64,000 bases of DNA, from assembly GCF_003033885.1 (NCBI RefSeq), contig NZ_CP024081.1:3162046-3226045 (forward strand). Direction: 5' to 3'. This DNA is from Pseudomonas rhizophila. Its GTDB lineage: Bacteria > Pseudomonadota > Gammaproteobacteria > Pseudomonadales > Pseudomonadaceae. Shown here piece by piece: positions 1-8,678 of this stretch. The notes under the pieces were generated by a model. It was not told the DNA's origin. It made no database searches and saw only the letters and a program-made list of their open reading frames with translations. The translations under genes and the position numbers were made by a program. Within the stretch, counting starts at the first letter, position 1. Every line of letters begins with the position of its first letter.

Positions 1-701
1 TGACCTTCTACGAGCGCATGGGCTTCATGCCTGAGGCGATGCTCAACTACCTGGGGCGCATGGGCTGGTCGATGCCGGACGAGCGCGAGAAGTTCTCGCT
101 GCAGGAAATGGTCGAGCACTTCGACCTGTCGCGGGTGTCGCTGGGTGGTCCGATCTTCGATGTCGAGAAACTCTCCTGGCTCAACGGTCAGTGGTTGCGT
201 GACCTGCCGGTGGAGGAGTTTGCTGCGCGTGTACAGAAGTGGGCATTCAACCCTGAGTACATGATGAAAATCGCTCCCCATGTGCAGGGCAGGGTGGAGA
301 CGTTCAGCCAGATCGCACCCCTGGCCGGCTTCTTCTTTGCCGGCGGCGTGACCCCGGATGCGAAGCTGTTCGAGTCCAAGAAGCTTTCCGGTGATCAGGT
401 GCGCCAATTGATGCAACTGATCCTGTGGAAGCTCGAAAGTCTGCGTCAGTGGGAAAAGGACAGCATCACCGCGACCATCCAGGCCGTGGTCGAATCGCTG
501 GAGCTGAAACTGCGTGATGCCATGCCGCTGATGTTCGCCGCCATTACTGGCCAGGCCAGCTCGGTGTCGGTGCTCGATGCCATGGAGATCCTTGGCCCGG
601 ACCTGACCCGTTTCCGTCTGCGCCAGGCCATCGATCTGCTCGGTGGTGTGTCGAAGAAGGAGAACAAGGAGTGGGAAAAACTGCTGGGCGCGATTGCCTG
701 A
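1..701 (+). CDS. gltX: Glutamyl-tRNA synthetase, C-terminal part (partial)
   Basis: Charges tRNA-Glu with glutamate in the cytoplasm. The gene enters from the left edge; the open frame starts at base 3 and ends with TGA at 699-701, giving about 232 visible residues. They correspond to the end of the catalytic half and the alpha-helical anticodon-binding domain of class I bacterial GluRS, with family stretches such as [19 protein letters not shown] and [12 protein letters not shown]. The HIGH and KMSKS motifs lie outside or at the edge of the window and cannot be judged. A terminator hairpin follows at 722-742. Two tRNA-Glu genes, its own substrate, follow directly. Confidence 0.95.
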   Translation, partial: TFYERMGFMPEAMLNYLGRMGWSMPDEREKFSLQEMVEHFDLSRVSLGGPIFDVEKLSWLNGQWLRDLPVEEFAARVQKWAFNPEYMMKIAPHVQGRVETFSQIAPLAGFFFAGGVTPDAKLFESKKLSGDQVRQLMQLILWKLESLRQWEKDSITATIQAVVESLELKLRDAMPLMFAAITGQASSVSVLDAMEILGPDLTRFRLRQAIDLLGGVSKKENKEWEKLLGAIA

Positions 702-721
702 GTGCTCGATGAGGCAGGACA

Positions 722-742
722 TACCCCGGTTTTCCGGGGTTT
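722..742 (+). terminator. Rho-independent terminator after gltX
   Basis: CCCCGG, TTTT loop, CCGGGG, then a T-rich tail, 20 bases after the gltX stop codon. Confidence 0.75.
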
Positions 743-797
743 GTCGGTAAGTGATTGTTATCCCGGCAAAAAACTTTCAAATTTGTTGAAAATAAAT

Positions 798-826
798 TTG
801 ACAGCCCTCGGATACGCCCTTAAGAT
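798..826 (+). promoter_or_regulatory. Sigma70-type promoter of the Ala/Glu tRNA array
   Basis: TTGACA (798-803), 17-base spacer, TAAGAT (821-826), then a GC-rich discriminator (CGCCCCG) typical of stable-RNA promoters under stringent control. It sits 22 bases before the first tRNA. Confidence 0.75.
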
Positions 827-847
827 TCGCCCCGTCCTCAGCGATGA

Positions 848-923
<76 letters not shown>

Positions 924-1002
924 ATTTACACTTCAAGGCCTGGCCACACCGGTCTTGAAGCGATCAACACTCAGCGTTGATCAGTTGTATAGAAGGGTTT
1001 GC

Positions 1003-1078
1003 GTCCCCTTCGTCTAGTGGCCTAGGACACCGCCCTTTCACGGCGGTAACAGGGGTTCGAGTCCCCTAGGGGACGCCA
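1003..1078 (+). tRNA. tRNA-Glu (TTC), copy 1
   Basis: 76 bases including CCA. Acceptor GTCCCCT pairs with AGGGGAC; anticodon stem CCGCC/GGCGG with loop CTTTCAC gives anticodon TTC. Confidence 0.97.
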
Positions 1079-1131
1079 GTTTTACAGAAGCGATGTTGCA
1101 AGATGTCGCTCCGCCGCGAGGCGAAAAATCC

Positions 1132-1207
<76 letters not shown>

Positions 1208-1282
1208 ATTACAGGTTCAAGGTTTGGCCACACCGGCCTTGAATCGATCAGTTCTCAGCGCTGATCAAGTTAGAAGGTTTGT

Positions 1283-1358
1283 GTCCCCTTCGTCTAGTGG
1301 CCTAGGACACCGCCCTTTCACGGCGGTAACAGGGGTTCGAGTCCCCTAGGGGACGCCA
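1283..1358 (+). tRNA. tRNA-Glu (TTC), copy 2
   Basis: Identical to the tRNA-Glu at 1003-1078, 280 bases downstream, CCA encoded. Last member of the array. Confidence 0.97.
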
Positions 1359-1384
1359 CGATTACCCGCTCTGCGGGATTTTAT

Positions 1385-1415
1385 AAGGGTCATTCAATTC
1401 TTGAATGGCCCTTTT
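1385..1415 (+). terminator. Terminator of the tRNA array
   Basis: Eleven-pair stem (GGGTCATTCAA with TTGAATGGCCC, one wobble pair), three-base loop, then TTTT. A smaller hairpin CCCGC-TCT-GCGGG lies just before it at about 1365-1377. Confidence 0.8.
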
Positions 1416-1506
1416 GTTTGTCTGGCGTTCGGCCAATCTTCAATTCCTTTAACGATGCTTCTGACCAGCGGTCAAAATTTCCGCTTGCGGAAAATTATTA
1501 CATGGA

Positions 1507-1527
1507 TAATATTTCAGTCGTAATATT
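1507..1527. promoter_or_regulatory. Possible TetR operator
   Basis: AATATT occurs twice (1508-1513 and 1522-1527), separated by 8 bases, immediately before the ribosome binding site of the TetR-family gene. TetR proteins often bind their own promoter. No binding data; the assignment rests only on position and symmetry. Confidence 0.3.
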
Positions 1528-1538
1528 CGGAGGTAACG

Positions 1539-2078
1539 ATGAGCGATAAAAAAGCGCAAACCCGCGAACGCATACTCAAGGCCGCCAGTGCTGCGCTGAT
1601 TCAGCGGGGTCCGGCCGAGCCGAGTGTCGGCGAAGTGATGGGCGCCGCCGGGCTGACAGTGGGCGGCTTCTATGCCCACTTCGAAAGCAAGGATGCCTTG
1701 ATGCTCGAGGCATTCAAGCAACTGCTCAGCCAGCGTCGTGGCTTGATCGCTGACATGGATGCCGAGCTGAGCGGTGAGGAGCGGCGAACCCTGGCAGCCG
1801 CGTTCTACCTGTCGCGCAAGCACCGTGATACCACCGATCTGGCCTGCCCGATCCCGGCATCGGTCGGCGAGCTCGGGCGGCTGCCGGATGAGTTTCGTGA
1901 GGTGCTCAATGAGCATATTGAGCTGATGGTTGCGCAGTTGGCGGCCAGCCCGGAAGACGCCGATAAGGCCTTGGCTGACATTGCCCTGATGGTCGGCGGC
2001 CTGGCCTTGGCGCGAGCGTTGGGCCCGGGAGAGTTATCGGATCGGTTGCTGCGCGCTGCCAAGTCGGCGGTGCGATGA
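1539..2078 (+). CDS. TetR/AcrR family transcriptional regulator
   Basis: 179-residue one-component repressor. The N-terminal helix-turn-helix lies at about residues 27-48 (PSVGEVMGAAGLTVGGFYAH), ending in the family-typical FYxHFxSKDAL. The helical C-terminal half would bind an unknown ligand. ATG at 1539 is preceded by a good GGAGG at 1529-1533. It is followed 28 bases later by an alpha/beta hydrolase gene on the same strand, so the two are probably co-transcribed and the hydrolase is a likely target. The ligand cannot be read from the sequence. Confidence 0.9.
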   Translation: MSDKKAQTRERILKAASAALIQRGPAEPSVGEVMGAAGLTVGGFYAHFESKDALMLEAFKQLLSQRRGLIADMDAELSGEERRTLAAAFYLSRKHRDTTDLACPIPASVGELGRLPDEFREVLNEHIELMVAQLAASPEDADKALADIALMVGGLALARALGPGELSDRLLRAAKSAVR

Positions 2079-2106
2079 GCTAAGGCGCAAGCCCTGGAGA
2101 TGAGCG

Positions 2107-2940
2107 ATGAACAGGTTTAGCTGGATTCGTGGCGTCAATGGCACGCTGGGATGGGTGGCTCCGGGCCTGGTGGCGAAGAAGATGCGATCGCTGTTCATGC
2201 GTCCCCGGGACTTGCCGCCAAGGGATTGGGAGCTGCCATTGCTGGCGACCTCCGAGCGCATCACCTTACGCTTCGGTCTGTCCGCCTTGCGTTGGGGCAA
2301 AGGTCCGACCGTCTTGTTGATGCATGGCTGGGAAGGGCGACCCACGCAATTTGCCGCGCTGATCACGGCGCTGGTAGGTGCCGGCTACACGGTGGTGGCG
2401 TTGGACGGCCCGGCCCATGGCCGCTCACCTGGGCGCGAGGCCAATGTCCTGCTGTTCGCCAGGGCCATGCTCGAAGCCGCGGCGGAGTTACCACCGCTGC
2501 AAGCCGTGGTTGGGCATTCCATGGGTGGTGCCAGTGCCATGCTCGCGGTTCAGCTGGGGTTGCGGACCGAGACTCTGGTCAGCATTGCGGCGCCTGCGCG
2601 CATTCTTGGCGTGCTGCGTGGGTTCGCCCGGATGATGGGGCTGCCGCCCAAGGCGCGATCGGCCTTCATTCGCCAAGTGGAAAACGATGTGGGCATGCCG
2701 GCTTCGAGGATGGATGTCGCCCATTACCAACTGGACGTGCCCGGGCTGATTGTCCATGCCGAGGACGACACCTTCGTTTCGGTCAAGGAATCGCAACTGA
2801 TTCACGAAGCCTGGTTCGACAGCCGCTTGCTGCGCTTGCCGCAGGGCGGCCACCAGCGGGTGCTGGCCGATCCTCGCGTCATTGATGGCGTGTTATCCCT
2901 GCTGGCCGGGCGCAGTCTGCAAGCGCGGCAATCGGCTTGA
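2107..2940 (+). CDS. Alpha/beta hydrolase family protein
   Basis: 277-residue cytoplasmic hydrolase of unknown substrate. It shows the oxyanion-side HG motif (LLMHGWEG), a nucleophile elbow GHSMGG with the catalytic serine near residue 138, an acid in HAEDDTF near residue 220, and the catalytic histidine in QGGHQRVL near residue 248, so the triad looks complete. No signal peptide. It lies just downstream of the TetR gene and upstream of a thioesterase-like gene, which suggests ester or thioester turnover, but this is inference. Confidence 0.88.
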   Translation: MNRFSWIRGVNGTLGWVAPGLVAKKMRSLFMRPRDLPPRDWELPLLATSERITLRFGLSALRWGKGPTVLLMHGWEGRPTQFAALITALVGAGYTVVALDGPAHGRSPGREANVLLFARAMLEAAAELPPLQAVVGHSMGGASAMLAVQLGLRTETLVSIAAPARILGVLRGFARMMGLPPKARSAFIRQVENDVGMPASRMDVAHYQLDVPGLIVHAEDDTFVSVKESQLIHEAWFDSRLLRLPQGGHQRVLADPRVIDGVLSLLAGRSLQARQSA

Positions 2941-2942
2941 TC

Positions 2943-2969
2943 TGTGGGAGCGAGGCTTGGCCGCGATGG
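2943..2969. repeat. REP element (single)
   Basis: TGTGGGAGCGAGGCTTGGCC followed by GCGATGG: a variant of the Pseudomonas REP palindrome lying between the hydrolase and the thioesterase genes. Confidence 0.7.
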
Positions 2970-3025
2970 CGGTCAAGCTCGGATCCGTTACACTGGCCCC
3001 CACCAAATTCGACCGGGAGAGGGGC

Positions 3026-3475
3026 ATGGGCTGGGATAGGGCAACGCCGTTCATTATTGATCTTCAAGTAAATGCCGAAGACATCGACGGGCTGGGCCAC
3101 GCCAATAACGCGGTATACGTCACCTGGCTTGAGCGCTGTGCCTGGCGCCATTCCCAGCGCCTGGGGCTGGATCTGGTGGAGTATCGGCGGCTGGACCGGG
3201 CCATGGCGGTTGTGCGTCATGAGATCGATTACCTGGCGGCGGCCTACGAAGGTGACGAGTTGCAACTGGCTACCTGGATCGTCGACTGGGATCAGCGATT
3301 GAAGATGAATCGGCATTTCCAGCTGATTCGCCCCAGCGACAACACCACGTTATTGCGGGCCCAGACCACATTTGTCTGCATTGAACTGTCCACCGGCAGG
3401 CCCAAGCGCATGCCACCGGAGTTCATCGAGGGTTATGGTCCTGCGCTGATGACATCCGGCATTCTCATAGACTGA
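3026..3475 (+). CDS. Acyl-CoA thioesterase, 4HBT/hotdog family
   Basis: 149-residue single hotdog-fold protein related to 4-hydroxybenzoyl-CoA thioesterase and YbgC. The family pattern D-x-x-G-H-x-N-N-x-x-Y appears as DGLGHANNAVYVTWLE near residues 17-32, containing the usual catalytic acid/histidine region. The start at 3026 is chosen because GGGAGAGG lies just upstream; the frame stays open further upstream but that part covers a REP element. Probably cytoplasmic; substrate unknown. Confidence 0.85.
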   Translation: MGWDRATPFIIDLQVNAEDIDGLGHANNAVYVTWLERCAWRHSQRLGLDLVEYRRLDRAMAVVRHEIDYLAAAYEGDELQLATWIVDWDQRLKMNRHFQLIRPSDNTTLLRAQTTFVCIELSTGRPKRMPPEFIEGYGPALMTSGILID

Positions 3476-3478
3476 CCC

Positions 3479-3646
3479 AGCGCTATCGCGAGCAAGCTCG
3501 CTCCCACAGGGATCTGTGGTGGATGCAGAATCTGTGAACACGCGGGATCCAGTGTGGGAGCCGAGCTTGCTCGCGATGACGGCCGCACATTCGGTATCAA
3601 TGCAAGCTGACCCAGCGCTATCGCGAGCAAGCTCAACTCCCACAGG
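3479..3646. repeat. REP cluster (three elements)
   Basis: Three REP palindromes at about 3481-3509, 3553-3579 and 3615-3645 in alternating orientation between the thioesterase gene and dusC. The first and third share a longer copy (TGACCCAGCGCTATCGCGAG), so part of the cluster was duplicated locally. Confidence 0.85.
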
Positions 3647-3722
3647 GGATTGGTGGTGAATTCCGATGTTGTGGGCAAAATCCGGTAAACTGCCGCACGT
3701 TTTTCGTTGAGTGTGTTTTTCC

Positions 3723-4682
3723 ATGCAAATTGCCCTGGCGCCCATGGAGGGGTTGGTTGACAACATCCTGCGGGACGTTCTGACCCGTGTTGGCGGTATC
3801 GACTGGTGCGTGACCGAGTTCATTCGCATCAATGACCGTCTGCTCACACCGGCCTATTTCCACAAGCTTGCCCCTGAGCTGCTGACCGGTGCCCGGACCG
3901 CTGCCGGCGTACCGCTGCGGGTGCAATTGCTGGGTTCCGATCCGGTGTGCCTGGCGGAAAACGCCGCATTGGCCTGCGAGCTGGGTTCGCAGGTTATCGA
4001 CCTGAACTTCGGCTGTCCGGCCAAGACTGTGAATAAATCACGGGGTGGGGCGGTGTTGCTCAAAGAGCCGGAGCTGCTCAACGAAATTGTCGAGCACGTG
4101 CGCCGCGCGGTGCCCAGGCACATTCCCGTTACCGCCAAGATGCGCCTGGGTTTCGACAGCCCGGATGGGGCGTTGGTCTGTGCCACGGCATTGGCCGAAG
4201 GTGGCGCGGCGCACATTGTGGTGCATGCGCGGACCAAGACCGACGGCTATAAACCACCGGCCCACTGGGAGTGGATCCCACGGGTTCAGGAGGTGGTCAA
4301 GGTCCCGGTATTCGCCAACGGCGATATCTGGAGCGTTGAAGACTGGCGCCGGTGCCGCGAGATCAGTGGTGTGGAAGACATCATGCTCGGCCGCGGACTC
4401 GTTTCCCGTCCTGATCTGGCCCGGCAGATCGCTGCGGCCAGGGCCGGTGAAGAGGTGATCGAGCTGTCCTGGGCCGAATTGCAACCGATGCTCGAGGACT
4501 TCTGGGTGCAGGTGGTCGAGCAATTGACCCCACGCCAGGCGCCCGGCCGGTTGAAGCAGTGGCTGGCGATGCTGACTCGCAATTATCCCGAAGCGGTGGA
4601 GCTGTTTACCGCCCTGCGCCGGGAAACCGACCTGGACGCGGTAGGCCATTTGCTGGGCGTGCAGCGCACCGAAGCGGCCTGA
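3723..4682 (+). CDS. dusC: tRNA-dihydrouridine(16) synthase DusC
   Basis: FMN-dependent reductase that makes dihydrouridine in the tRNA D-loop. 319 residues, close to the usual length. The N-terminal TIM-barrel begins [14 protein letters not shown]; the catalytic cysteine lies in [10 protein letters not shown] (near residue 99), followed by the family-typical KSRGGAVLL; the flavin-phosphate region is near [12 protein letters not shown] assign the C subfamily from overall similarity of the N-terminus and the APMEG start. ATG at 3723 is preferred; an in-frame upstream start at 3711 would add four residues. Confidence 0.92.
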   Translation: MQIALAPMEGLVDNILRDVLTRVGGIDWCVTEFIRINDRLLTPAYFHKLAPELLTGARTAAGVPLRVQLLGSDPVCLAENAALACELGSQVIDLNFGCPAKTVNKSRGGAVLLKEPELLNEIVEHVRRAVPRHIPVTAKMRLGFDSPDGALVCATALAEGGAAHIVVHARTKTDGYKPPAHWEWIPRVQEVVKVPVFANGDIWSVEDWRRCREISGVEDIMLGRGLVSRPDLARQIAAARAGEEVIELSWAELQPMLEDFWVQVVEQLTPRQAPGRLKQWLAMLTRNYPEAVELFTALRRETDLDAVGHLLGVQRTEAA

Positions 4683-4702
4683 AAAAAATTTCAAAACAAC
4701 CT

Positions 4703-4730
4703 CTTGAAAAGTTTTTGGCGGTCCCTAGAT
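4703..4730 (+). promoter_or_regulatory. RpoH (sigma32)-type heat-shock promoter of ibpA
   Basis: CTTGAAA at 4703-4709, a 13-base spacer, then CCCTAGAT at 4723-4730. This fits the sigma32 pattern CTTGAAA - 11 to 15 bases - CCCCATNT with few mismatches. It gives a leader of about 65 bases before the ibpA start. Confidence 0.75.
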
Positions 4731-4802
4731 AGGGATTACGCGATGCCGAATTCGGGTCGCGGAGACAAAAAACCTTGCTGAACTTTTCAGGAGATTTGAA
4801 TC
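4731..4802 (+). promoter_or_regulatory. ROSE-type RNA thermometer in the ibpA leader
   Basis: The leader contains an upstream hairpin (about 4739-4761, CGCGA...TCGCG) and, next to the start codon, TTGCTGAA (4775-4782) that can pair with TTCAGGAG (4786-4793), covering the Shine-Dalgarno sequence AGGAG. The U-(U/C)-GCU motif opposite AGGA with one bulged G is the signature of ROSE elements, known to repress ibpA translation at low temperature in pseudomonads. Structure inferred by eye. Confidence 0.75.
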
Positions 4803-5255
4803 ATGAGTACTGCATTTTCCCTGGCCCCTCTGTTCCGTTCCTCGGTGGGCTTCGACCGTTTCAACGACCTGTTCGAAACCGCCTTGCGCAACGAACCGGG
4901 CAGTAGCTATCCACCCTACAACGTGGAAAAACATGGCGATGACGAGTATCGCATCGTGGTTGCCGCCGCCGGGTTCCAGGAAGACGACCTGGACCTGCAA
5001 GTGGAAAAAGGTGTGCTGACCATCAGCGGTGGTAAGCGCGAAGCGAGCAACGACAGCGTGACCTACCTGCACCAGGGTATCGCCCAGCGTGCGTTCAAGC
5101 TGTCCTTCCGGTTGGCCGATCATATCGAGATCAAATCCGCCGGCCTGAGCAACGGTCTGTTGAGCATCGACCTGTTGCGAGTGATCCCGGAAGAGGCGAA
5201 AGCCAAGCGCATCCCGATCAACGGGGCGCAGCAACAACCCGCGCTGCAAAACTGA
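4803..5255 (+). CDS. ibpA: Small heat-shock protein IbpA (Hsp20 family)
   Basis: 150-residue ATP-independent holdase that binds unfolding proteins and aggregates in the cytoplasm. The alpha-crystallin domain spans about residues 38-125 (YNVEKHGDDEYRIVVAAAGF near its start). The N-terminus SLAPLFRSSVGFDRFNDLFE is typical of IbpA. The C-terminal IxI-like anchor is represented by KRIPI. Transcription appears to depend on sigma32 and translation on an RNA thermometer (separate entries), giving two layers of heat control. Single-gene unit closed by a terminator. Confidence 0.95.
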   Translation: MSTAFSLAPLFRSSVGFDRFNDLFETALRNEPGSSYPPYNVEKHGDDEYRIVVAAAGFQEDDLDLQVEKGVLTISGGKREASNDSVTYLHQGIAQRAFKLSFRLADHIEIKSAGLSNGLLSIDLLRVIPEEAKAKRIPINGAQQQPALQN

Positions 5256-5274
5256 TGCATCGCAACTAATGAAG

Positions 5275-5298
5275 AAGGGCGCCATTGGCGCCCTTTTT
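5275..5298 (+). terminator. Terminator after ibpA
   Basis: AAGGGCGCC-ATT-GGCGCCCTT followed by TTT; a near-perfect hairpin 20 bases after the ibpA stop. It may also serve the convergent GGDEF-EAL gene. Confidence 0.85.
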
Positions 5299-5330
5299 CA
5301 TTTGTGGAGCCCTCATTGCGGGCTCCTTTG

Positions 5331-8300
5331 TCAGGGCAACAGTCGCTCAAACGCGTCTAGCGGCAACGGCCGACTGTGCAGGTAGCCCTGGTACAAATGG
5401 CAACCCAGCCCCTGCAGGAAACTCAGTTGTTCCGGGGTTTCGACACCTTCGGCGATCACCTCCAGCTCAAGGCTGCGGGCCATGGCGACGATGGCGCGGA
5501 TGATTTCGGTATCGTTGGGGTCGCTGGTGGCGTCGCGCACGAATGACTGATCGATTTTCAAGGTGTCCACCGGCAGACGTTTAAGGTAGGTCAGCGACGA
5601 ATAACCGGTCCCGAAATCGTCCATGGCGAAGCTCACTCCCAATTTTTTCAGGCGACGCATCTTGGCGATGGTGTCGTCCAGATTCTGGATCACGATGCCC
5701 TCAGTGATTTCCAGCTTGAGCATGGCGTAAGGCAGGCCATAGGTGGCGAGGCAGCTTTCGATGCGCTCGACGAAGTCGCTCTGGCGGAACTGCCGTGGGC
5801 TGATATTCACGCACAGGCTGAATTGCAGCGGATCGATCTTGCCCTTGGCGATCAGTTGTTTGAAGCCGTTGCAGGCTTCATCGAGAATCCAGGTGCCAAC
5901 TTCCAGAATCAGCCCGCTGTCCTCCAGCACTTTGATGAATTCATTCGGCGATTGGGCGCCCAATTCGGGGTGATGCCAGCGCACCAGCGTTTCGGCGCCG
6001 ATGATGCGGTTGTCCCGGGCGTCGACCTGAGGTTGGAAATGTACGCTGAACTCCCCGCGAGCCAAGGCCTGGCGCAGGTCGGTTTCCATGCGCAGCCGTT
6101 CGCTGGCGGCTTTTTGCATGGTGGTGTGGAACATCTGCGAGGTGTTGCGCCCCGAATCCTTGGCGCGGTACAGCGCAATGTCGGCGCGCTTGAGCAGGTC
6201 GGTGGGGGTGGAGCCATGGTCGGGAATCAGCGCCATGCCGATGCTCGGCGTGACCTGCAACCGTTGGCCATCGAGAAACATCGGCTCCGACAGTAATTCG
6301 CGCAGAGTGTCGGCCAGGTTCTGTACCTGTTGGCTGACTGCGCTGCGGGTGCCTTCCAAGCCGCTGAGCAGCACCACGAATTCGTCGCCGCCCAGCCTCG
6401 CCACGGTGTCTTCCAGGCGCACGCTGGCTTCCAGGCGTGCGGTGATGATTTTCAGCACCGTGTCGCCCACCGGGTGGCCCAGGGAGTCGTTGATGTGCTT
6501 GAAGTGGTCCAGGTCCAGAAACAGCAGAGCGCCCCGCAGGTTATGGCGCTTGAGCAAGGCGATCTGCTGGCTCAGCCGATCCATCAGTAAGGCGCGGTTG
6601 GGCAGGTTGGTCAGCGGATCGTGATAGGCCAGGTGGCGGATCTGTGCTTCGGCATTGCGCAACAGGCTCACGTCCCGGGCGGTCAGCAGCAGGCAGGCCG
6701 TCTCATTGAGCATGATCGGTTCGACCGAGACCTCCACCGTGAGGATCTCTCCGCGTTTATTGCGCCCGAGCATTTCCTGGTGATGCACCCGGCCCTTGAG
6801 CTCCAGTTCGGCCAGCAATGCCATGCGTTGTTTTTCTTCGGCCCAGATACCGACCTCGTAGACCGTATGCCCGATCACTTCGTCGGCGCGGTAGCCGGTC
6901 AGGCGGCAGAAGCCGTCATTGACTTCGAGGTAGCGGCCGCTGTCGCGTTCGGTGATGGTGATGGCGTCAGGGCTGGAATGGAAAGCCTTGGCGAATTTCT
7001 CCTCGCTGGCCTTGAGGGCCGCTTCAGAGCGCTGCTGCTGGGAGATATCCCGCAGGGTGGTGACAATGCAGGGCTGGTTGCCGACGTTGATCTGGCGACT
7101 GGAAATCACGCATGTCAGCGGCTGGCCGTTTTTATGGTGGACGACGACGGCCACGTTGTTCAGGGAGCGCTCGCGTATCACCCTTTCGATGCGTTGCAGG
7201 CTGCTCCCCGAGGCGTCCCACAGGCCGATTTCGTCGGCGCTCAGGCCGATCACGTCGGTGGCTGACCAGCCGAAGGTCTGGGTGAAGCTGGAATTGATTT
7301 CGAGGAACCGGCCACTATCCTGATGAGTTACGCAGATCGGGTCGGGGCTGACCTGGAACAGGGTGGCGAATTTTTCTTCCGACGCCGCCAGGCTCTGTTC
7401 GCGTTCTACCTGGTCAGTGATGTCCAGCAAGGTACCGGCCATGCGCAGCGGGCTGCCGTCGTCATTGCGATAGAGACGTGCGCGGCTTTCCAGGTATCGG
7501 GCGCTGCCGTCCGGCATTTGTACGCGGTAGGTCAGTTGATAATTCCCCGCCGGGCCTTCCCGCAGGCTGCGGTAGGCGTTGCGCATGTTGTTGCGCTCGT
7601 CATCGGGCACCCCTTCGAAAAACGCATCGAACGACTCGTGGAACGGCTTGGGCTCCAGGCCATGCAACTGCGCCGCCCGGGCCGAGCCGTAGAGCATGCC
7701 GCTGGGAATATGCCAGTCCCAGGTGCCCAGTTGCGCCGAATCGAGGGCCAGATCAAGGCGTTCCTGGCTGTCCTTGAGGGCCTGTTCGGCGAGTTTGCGT
7801 TCGGTGGTATCGAGGAAGGTGCTCAGCAGATAAGGTTGGCCTTCCAGCTCGACCTTCTGGGCGCTGAGCAGGCCGCTGTGGATCTGACCATTGCTGGCCT
7901 GCAGTTCCACCTCCATGCTCGCCATTTCGCCGTTGGCCTTGATGATCTCCACCAGTTTTGCCCGCTGTCCGGGGTCGACCCATAGGCCCAGTTCCAGCGT
8001 CGTGCGGCCGATGATGTCGTGCAGCGGCCAGCCAAACAGACTTTCGAAATACTGGTTGGCCTCGATGATCAGCCCGTCTTCCTGGCGGGTCAGCAACACC
8101 ATATTCGGACATAGGTGAAAGAGCGTGGCGAAGCGTTTTTCCGAGTTGCGCAGTGCCTGCTCCCGTTCGCGCTGGTGCGTGATCTCCCGGATTACTCCGA
8201 TCATCCGCGGGCGGCCGTGTTTGTCGGGTAATACGCTGCCGTTGATTTCCAGCCAGTGCAGGCTGCCGTCGGGCCAGACGATGCGATGGTGCATGGCCTG

Positions 8301-8609
8301 TTCCAGCGGCGCACCGGCCACAGCCGCATGAAAGGCGCGGATGGCCTTTGCTCGGTCTTGGGGGAGCAACAGGTCCAGATAGTCCACATCCGCCGGCAAT
8401 GGCTGGCGCGGATCGAAGCCGAACAGCGCCTGGGTGCCCCGTGACCAACTGATCCGCCCGGTATCAATGTCCCACGACCAGGCTCCCAGGCGCGCGCCGT
8501 TCAAGGCGGCCAGCAACTGGGGGGCGCTGTCCCAGCTTTGCTCGGACCGTTTCGGGTCTAGCGCCTGAATGCGCGGCAGGGGCGGGAATTGGTCAGCGGA
8601 TTTGGGCAT
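5331..8609 (-). CDS. Multi-PAS diguanylate cyclase/phosphodiesterase (GGDEF-EAL)
   Basis: 1092-residue cytoplasmic c-di-GMP enzyme with no clear membrane segment. Five PAS sensor domains in tandem fill roughly residues 30-650 (three of them begin with the recurring SE(E/K)xFAxxF pattern). The GGDEF domain has an intact LGGDEF near residue 736 and an inhibitory I-site RLED five residues before it. The EAL domain has ETLVRW near residue 871, plus DDFGTGYSSL, KIDQSF and AEGVET, so metal and catalytic residues look complete. Both activities are therefore possible. ATG at 8609; an in-frame TTG at 8630 also exists. It converges with ibpA. Confidence 0.93.
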   Translation of the reverse strand: MPKSADQFPPLPRIQALDPKRSEQSWDSAPQLLAALNGARLGAWSWDIDTGRISWSRGTQALFGFDPRQPLPADVDYLDLLLPQDRAKAIRAFHAAVAGAPLEQAMHHRIVWPDGSLHWLEINGSVLPDKHGRPRMIGVIREITHQREREQALRNSEKRFATLFHLCPNMVLLTRQEDGLIIEANQYFESLFGWPLHDIIGRTTLELGLWVDPGQRAKLVEIIKANGEMASMEVELQASNGQIHSGLLSAQKVELEGQPYLLSTFLDTTERKLAEQALKDSQERLDLALDSAQLGTWDWHIPSGMLYGSARAAQLHGLEPKPFHESFDAFFEGVPDDERNNMRNAYRSLREGPAGNYQLTYRVQMPDGSARYLESRARLYRNDDGSPLRMAGTLLDITDQVEREQSLAASEEKFATLFQVSPDPICVTHQDSGRFLEINSSFTQTFGWSATDVIGLSADEIGLWDASGSSLQRIERVIRERSLNNVAVVVHHKNGQPLTCVISSRQINVGNQPCIVTTLRDISQQQRSEAALKASEEKFAKAFHSSPDAITITERDSGRYLEVNDGFCRLTGYRADEVIGHTVYEVGIWAEEKQRMALLAELELKGRVHHQEMLGRNKRGEILTVEVSVEPIMLNETACLLLTARDVSLLRNAEAQIRHLAYHDPLTNLPNRALLMDRLSQQIALLKRHNLRGALLFLDLDHFKHINDSLGHPVGDTVLKIITARLEASVRLEDTVARLGGDEFVVLLSGLEGTRSAVSQQVQNLADTLRELLSEPMFLDGQRLQVTPSIGMALIPDHGSTPTDLLKRADIALYRAKDSGRNTSQMFHTTMQKAASERLRMETDLRQALARGEFSVHFQPQVDARDNRIIGAETLVRWHHPELGAQSPNEFIKVLEDSGLILEVGTWILDEACNGFKQLIAKGKIDPLQFSLCVNISPRQFRQSDFVERIESCLATYGLPYAMLKLEITEGIVIQNLDDTIAKMRRLKKLGVSFAMDDFGTGYSSLTYLKRLPVDTLKIDQSFVRDATSDPNDTEIIRAIVAMARSLELEVIAEGVETPEQLSFLQGLGCHLYQGYLHSRPLPLDAFERLLP

Positions 8610-8678
8610 TATCTCGCGAGCCTTGGGCAATTTGGGGCGTTGGGCGCAGGCGTTTCGGCTCTATAGGAGTAGCACAAC

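Noticed and set aside
3479-3646. Possible CRISPR-like spaced repeats
   Set aside because: The units are palindromic REP elements in alternating orientation with unequal spacing, not uniform direct repeats, and there are no cas genes.
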